64,000 bases of DNA from Boswellia sacra. Taxonomy: Eukaryota > Streptophyta > Magnoliopsida > Sapindales > Burseraceae. A program made the position numbers and the translations under genes. The notes under the pieces are model-generated. The model was not told where the DNA came from. It was given only the letters and a program-made list of their open reading frames with translations, and did not search any database. Positions 57,771-64,000 of the stretch are shown here, one piece after another. Location: positions 1-64,000 of the forward strand of contig SNVD02009802.1 of assembly GCA_013180625.2 (NCBI GenBank), given 5' to 3'. Position 1 is the stretch's first letter; each line of letters starts with the position of its first letter.

Positions 57771-59894
57771 ACCTCTTTTTTAAATTGTACAGAAAAATCT
57801 CAATCCACATATATAGTAGATTATAAAAACTACATTTCAATATTCATAAAGTAAAAAGGCATAAATTATGGAGGAGGCTCGTTTATTTTATTATGAATTG
57901 GTGTTATATATAGGTGGCTTGAAAATGTGTATAATACATAAAAGATACATTAAGCACATGTATTTGAGGGTTAGGGTTTTGTCCCTATTGAAGGTAACAA
58001 AAAATCGATTGAGCGGGTTGCATTTATGGTATAAAATTCAATTGGATGGTCCAAAATTCAACGAGAAGAGTCTTCGCTGGAATCTGCCATTCCACTGGGA
58101 TTCCCAAGTCAAACACCTTAACTCTTTTCTGTTCACACTCCAACTAGATTAGATTTAGCTAATTCCTAAACACATTTTATTTATATTTAATAACACTATT
58201 TGTATTTAAATTATTTGTATATCTATTTTTTAAAATTATCATTATTAAAATTTTACAACTGTATTAATTTTATCATTTTAAAATTTTATATATAGATTAT
58301 TAGAGGTTGAAACCGATTATTTTAAAAGATCTTTCTAACCAATCATTGAATTTTTATAATTATCTCAAATATTTATTTAAAAATTATTCGTAGGTCAGTG
58401 TTCATGCCATCAATAAAGTTCAACTTGATTTTTAACTGCATTATTAGAATGCTTTTATGAACTAAATTATTATAATTAGTTAGAACTAGGATTTATTATT
58501 ATTGTTATTATTATTATGTGTTTAGCTAACAAAATGTTCCCAGAATCAAAACCACACCAGAATCAACGGCGTTGACAGGGGAAATCAAAATTGCTCTACG
58601 TTTCCCGACGAAATCAGTCAATCAAAATCGCATAAGCCAAGTTGCACCAAAATTCTGTTGTACAGCTTGCCATTATCAACAAAACATCAAATCTCAGCAC
58701 TTAACAATCAAAATCATCCTTATAAAATCATAAAATATGTGAATAAGAGGGATTCATATTCTCATATCCTAAAGAAAATAAATAATAATAATAAGTATCC
58801 CTTATGCTGATAAAAAAAAGTTGGCACGTAACTATATATTAGATGTAATTTTTATTAAAAAAAATCATGAAAGCTGTATTTTATGACAAATTAAACGAAC
58901 TAAATAATTTTAAACAGCACTACTAGTCTTACAAGTTATTTACATTAAATTTTCATACAAATAAAAATAAAAATGATAGAAATTAAATCAATTTAATATT
59001 CAATGGCAATCATATAAGAGTGATTAAAAAATGATTTATAAAAGTAATAGTAATTTAACGAATATCTGGGTTGTCTGAAGAAAAATTGAAGAAACACGTG
59101 ATGCATATAGAAACGAGAAAAACAGTGACCGATAGGAGATGGATAGACTGATTAATAAGAGGGCGTGGAAAGTCAGATGGTTTCCATGAAGAGTAAAAAT
59201 AAATTAATTAATTAATATTTGTAAATCCCAACGCCCAGTCTTCGGCAATTTGCCACCTACTCTTTCTCTCACCAAATAAACAGCGCTGAGGCGAGAGAAC
59301 ACGCAACTAACAAATTCGCGCACACACCAGAGTACGACAAGTATCATCAAAACTGTCTGGTAGACCGAACAGTCAAAACCTCTCTCTCTCTCTCTCTCTA
59401 GTGCTATTGCTACTTCTCCTACAGAAACCCTAACTACTCTCTCCCCACTCCAGAATAATTGTTATTATTTAACACATCAATCTCAGCTAACGACCCTTCA
59501 ATCTTTGGAACTTATACCAAGTGATCATTTATTGGGCAACTCGCATTTTCACCTCAAAGTCATCAACCTTTCTTTTCTTTCCTTGTTCTTGTTTTTCTTC
59601 ATTGCCACCTGCAGGTCTCATCTGCGGCTATATACCTTCTCTTCTCTCCTTAAAGTCTTCTATCAAAGCTTACCTTACTTTCTCTTTTTCAGTGGAGATA
59701 AAGGGATTTGATTTGTAGCTCAGATCTTGGTACTCTCTTCTGTCTATTTACTTACATTAGATAATCCCACCTGCTTTCTTTTTCTTTTTCTTTTTCTTTT
59801 TCTTTTTCTATTTCTTTCGCTTTTATTTACTTGTTTCTGGAATTCATATCTCAATCAAAAGAAATTAGAATCCGTGCCGTGCCGAAGAATAGAA
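57771..59894 (+). promoter_or_regulatory. Upstream region and 5' leader of the TT8-type gene
   Basis: AT-rich to about 59250, then a change to a C/T-rich leader: ACCAAATAAACAGCG (59270-59284) is a possible TATA region, a CT dinucleotide run is at 59382-59400, and a TTTTTC run is at 59777-59812. Short frames in the leader (for example ATG 59505) could act as upstream ORFs. An ATG at 59727 is in frame with the main ORF, with no stop between. Confidence 0.4.
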
Positions 59895-62429
59895 ATGGCT
59901 GCGCCGCCCAGTAGCCGGCTTCAGACTATGCTGCAGGAGGCGGTGCAATCAGTTCAGTGGACTTACAGTCTCTTTTGGCAAATTTGTCCCCAACAAGGGT
60001 AATTTCTATCAAAAGGCATTTCTAGTTAGCGCGTGATTTTTTATCAATATTGTATAATTCATATGCGGTTTTAGCAAGTTAGTTTTTGGGGTGCTTAATT
60101 TTTCACGCTGTTTTCTCAGGATCCTAGTATGGGGAGATGGGTATTATAATGGAGCAATTAAAACTAGAAAGACAGTACAGCCTATGGAGGTTAGTGCTGA
60201 GGAAGCTTCTCTGCAAAGAAGTCAGCAGCTTAGAGAGCTTTATGACTCATTGTCAGCCGGAGAAACGAACCAGCCAGCAAGGAGGCCTTGTGCTGCTTTG
60301 TCTCCTGAGGACTTAACGGAGTCCGAGTGGTTCTATTTGATGTGTGTCTCCTTCTCTTTCCCTCCTGGGGCGGGGTGAGTTCTACTAACGGCAACCTAGA
60401 TTACTTTCTCTTTACCTACTAGCCTAATGAATTCTTTTGTTACTTTTTCTTAATTTCCATTTTACATTTCGTTTGTTTTGTCCACTTGAATGTATATTTC
60501 TTATTATGGTGAAGTTCAGTGCCTGAATCTGCGGGTGAAAGTAGTAAAATTTTTGGGTGAATGATCTTTTTTGTTTCACACTTTTTGTCACACAGACACT
60601 AAATATTTCTAAACTACTTTCCCTTTCTATTTCCTTCAAAAACTTTGTGTAAAGCTGTTCAAAATTTCTTTTCCAGGATAATTGGACATTTATTGTAGCA
60701 AGCACACCATTCAATTTTTCCTATAGAAGTGAGCAAACACAATAATGGAGTAGTACCACCTCTTCCCTTCATGATGGTACTGGTCGTTGTGTCATTTTTG
60801 TAATTGTCTGAATGGCAGGAAATCAAGTAGACGCAAAAAAGAGTAGTAAATGACACTCTGTTAGGATTCTTTATGTTAGACTGCGCAGGAGGATCCTTTC
60901 CAGCTAGTAGATTGCAGATGAAGCAGTTTCATGTCTAGTAAGTAGTGAATAGTGAGTTTGGTGACCAAAATAAATCCTTGATATAAAACCTGTTGCTGAA
61001 GTTTATTTCTGCCGTTAAGAAGCTGACCAGCACCCGCAATTGTTCTTTATAGTAGGGGAAAAAGTTGATGTTTCCTTCAGTCCTTTGCAATAGAATTTGG
61101 GTGAGAGTCCTAATGTCTTCTTCTTTCTGTCAAGAGCTTCTAGAATTCTCATTTAGAAGTGATTGGAAATCAATTCACCATGGTTAAATTTGTCTTTGGA
61201 AATGTTTAGGATTTTAAGTAACTTTTAGAGACTATTTAATTCTGAATATATTCAGAATTCTGAGTCAAAAGACTTGATGAGTGTTAGGTAATAAATTGGA
61301 TTGAGCTAGGTTGAACGATAGCTTAGTTAATATTTCTGCCATGGAAGAAGCTACTCCTTTGGAGAAAGAGACAAACTAATGCGATAACGCTTGAGAACAC
61401 ATATAGTGCGCTACTCTATTATAGTTAGCAAGTCTCTCTCTATGTGTATCTTTCCTATAATCTTATATATATTTCTTATTCCCCTTTATTTCGAGTACAA
61501 GCTATAAAAGCTGAGGTGAATTATTGATGACCATATATAGGGTAGTAAAATACCCTTTCAGAACCCACCGAAAGATTGGACCATTCTTGGGAGGAATTTT
61601 AGTGCTTTGGTAATTTTTTCATGCACGATATTCAGACAAAAGGATATTCAATATCTTGGAGGGAACCTTTTCAAATAACATAATAATTCTCATATAGATT
61701 ACTCGACATTTATAGGTTAACTTCAATTGCATTGTTAATTAAACCACTGTTCAAAGCATAATATTTACTTGTAACTTTTATGTAATTGCTTATAGCAGTG
61801 AGGCAGAAGAATATTCCATTCACAAAGAGCACTAATAATAAAAAAAGGGCTTAATTTGGCTATTATAATCAGATTGCACTTCGGTTCTCATGCGGTTGAT
61901 GCATAGAGAAGATTATGGTTTTTTTAATTGTTTTCTGGATATTCATATATGTTAGTTTTAATTAATTAGGTTGCCAGGAAAGGCATATGCGAGGCGGCAA
62001 CATGTATGGCTTACGGGAGCAAATGAGGTTGACAGTAAAACCTTCTCTAGAGCAATTCTAGCCAAGGTACGATGACATTGCACACTTCACCGTGACACTA
62101 TCCTGTAACCATACAATTATTTAACTGCAAATCTGTGTCAGAAAGGTTGGAAATGAAAATTTTATCAAGACTTGCTTTTTGTCCATTTGCATGACTTCAC
62201 ATATATGGGCTGAACTACCAGTTTGGCTAGCCATGAGACACCCTAAATAGAACTGATCTGCAGTGTAAGTATGGTGTTGAAATATGAGCTGTTGCTTTGC
62301 TCATGAACAATTAAAAAGTGATTTTAGAATATATAATTTGTCTGGTTCTCCAGAAAGAAAGAGACAATAAAGATTAAATTTGAAAGATGTCAACAAAACA
62401 GTACTCTTCGCCGTGACTAGATTAGTCAT

Positions 62430-62475
<46 letters not shown>

Positions 62476-64000
62476 TGTATATTTTAATTTCTTGTAGCAT
62501 CTTTTTGAATTCCATCCAGTATTTAAGTTACTAACTACCCGTTTCTCCTCAACATGAAACTTGCTTCCCGGTGCACCAGAGTGCTCGTATACAGGTAACT
62601 CTTGAATCTGTGCAGTCCCATTCCCATTGTGATCAGTTTAACAATAACTCTACTATGAGCTCTATATTTAAAGGAACATTTTAATCTCTTATATCATGCA
62701 GACGGTTGTATGTATTCCTCTCCTCGACGGTGTTGTTGAACTCGGCACCACGGAAAGGGTAACTGAAATTCTCGTCTATAAAGGAAAGAGTTTCCATTGT
62801 AATCGATGCTAAAAGCAAATAGCTAATGCGGATGCCGAATTGTAGGTTCAAGAAGACCTTGGATTCGTCCAACATATCAGGAGTTTCTTCACTGATCACC
62901 ACCACCCAAACCCCCAGCCACCCAAACCAGCTCTCTCTGAGCACTCCACCTCCAATCCCGCCACGTCCTCAGACCACCCGCGCTTCCATTCACCAACTGT
63001 CCCAGCCATGTACGCCGCTGTCGATCCACCAGCCAACCCTAACCAAGAAGACGACGATGACGAAGAAGATGATGACGAAGAGGAAAACGAATCGGACTCT
63101 GAAGCTGAAACAGGTCGCAACAGCCTCCAAGCCGCTGCTCAAAACCCTCCAGCCGTAGCCCCACCTGCAGCGGAACCGAGTGAGCTGATGCAACTGGAGA
63201 TGTCAGAAGATATCCGGCTGGGCTCGCCTGATGATGGGTCGAATAACCTGGACTCAGATTTTAATTTGCTGGCGGTGAGTCAAGGAGGGAACCCGGCTGA
63301 TCTACAGCGGCGAGCCGACTCGTTCAGAGCGGAGTCAAGTCGGAGGTGGCCGATGTTGCAAGATAGTGGAATTCAACAACCTTCAGAATCAGGTAAGAAT
63401 AAAATAGGGAAACTGGTAGTTGGGTTTTGGGTTTTGAGCACTTACGTTAGGTTACGTTGATCCAGTACAACTGCGCTCAGTGACACAGCTTCAGAATCTA
63501 GTACAAGATCTTGTATATAGATCTGATACGTGATAATAAATTTTTTTCTAAACTTAGTGTACGAGAGTGGCCCACATTGATCAATAACCATAACCGTGTG
63601 AGTGAGTGAATTCGATGGAGAAACTGATCATGAAATGATGATTCGCACTCAGTGATAATATATAAATACTAAATAGAGACGTGTTCATGCAGGGCATGCA
63701 CATGGGTTGAACTTTGACTTGAAGACTAAAAGTTACATACTTGTGGGTCCCATACGCATTTATGATGAGTTGGTGGCCTTTTTGATGCAGTCTCTAAAGC
63801 TTAAAGCTTTTTGCTTTTCTTTTTAGTGATCAATAAAATAGGACTGCTGCTTTTCCCAGAACACGTGCATAATTTCTTTTTGTCCTTTCAAGTTTCAACT
63901 AACCCTTCAGAAAATTCAATGTTATCGTTAAAAGTAACATTTCATTCATATATAAAATTGATCGTTATGTTATCTCCAGTTCAGAGTTTTGGGTGAAAGC
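59895..64000 (+). CDS. TT8: TT8-type bHLH transcription factor, exons 1-6 (3' part outside window)
   Basis: Subgroup IIIf bHLH partner of R2R3-MYB and WD40 proteins, controlling proanthocyanidin/anthocyanin genes in the nucleus. Exons: 59895-59998, 60120-60374, 61970-62066, 62580-62594, 62702-62758 and 62846-63392, giving 358 residues plus one base; 63393-64000 is intron. The MYB-interacting N-terminal domain is intact: QSVQWTYSLFWQICPQQGIL, VWGDGYYNGAIKTRKT, ALSPEDLTESEWFYLMCVSF and GKAYARRQHVWLTGANEVDS. Then SARIQ on a 15-nt exon, TVVCIPLLDGVVELGTTERV, PALSEHSTSNPA, an acidic run (about residues 245-264) and SEDIRLGSPDDGSNNLDSDF. The bHLH and ACT-like domains must lie beyond the right edge. 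Start MAAPPSSRL was chosen by family resemblance. All introns are GT-AG. Confidence 0.9.
62428..62482 (+). repeat. (TA)n(TATG)n microsatellite in TT8 intron 3
   Basis: A TA dinucleotide run followed by about nine TATG/GTAT units, between exon 3 and the 15-nt exon 4. A likely length-polymorphic site. Confidence 0.85.

Noticed and set aside
62896..63193. Ser-rich and other minus-strand frames opposite TT8 exon 6
   Set aside because: Shadows of the acidic GAC/GAA/GAT-rich coding stretch.

Overview
The window is nuclear DNA of a flowering plant, probably a woody eudicot. It has intron-containing plant genes (ALMT channel, TT8-type bHLH, DUF26 secreted protein, trichome-birefringence-like pseudogene), AT-rich intergenic DNA, and about 39 kb of nested Ty3/gypsy retrotransposons. 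The TT8 protein suggests a rosid (Sapindales-like is a guess from memory, not a computed result).

Layout. 1-4943 is the 3' part of an Athila-type LTR retrotransposon (element A, + strand) carrying an intronless cytokinin-activation gene of the LOG family. 4944-6225 is a Tat-lineage pol fragment. 6.2-23.7 kb is a degenerate Tat array: three directly repeated long LTRs (9484, 15881, 21582) separated by internal DNA with no gag-pol, only antisense genes (plant mobile domain and DUF7745-like), purine tracts and minisatellites. 23.7-29.9 kb holds minus-strand fragments: a CRM-like pol, an inverted Tat LTR, and a chromovirus gag-pol. 29868-38984 is element B, a complete but non-autonomous relative of A on the minus strand, with both LTRs, a tRNA-Asp primer site, wrecked gag-protease, deleted RT/RNase H/integrase, a 209-codon cysteine-containing ORF and a frameshifted LOG copy. 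38985-39750 is another Tat LTR end.

From 40 kb on the DNA is genic: a TBL O-acetyltransferase pseudogene split by a hAT-like foldback element (8-bp target duplication), a DUF26 (ginkbilobin-2-like) gene, a six-exon ALMT gene (minus strand), a long AT-rich spacer with a solo LTR and a MITE, and the first six exons of a TT8-type bHLH gene running off the right edge.

Most unusual points: (1) LTR elements carrying a processed LOG gene plus an unknown ORF in the position where Athila elements carry an env-like ORF; (2) the 5' LTR of element B is much closer to the 3' LTR of element A than to its own 3' LTR, and B lacks a target duplication, so it is chimeric; (3) in the Tat array the LTR promoter and two antisense promoters all carry arrays of the same ~20-bp palindromic module beside a TATA box. 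All comparisons were made by eye; no database search or alignment was run.
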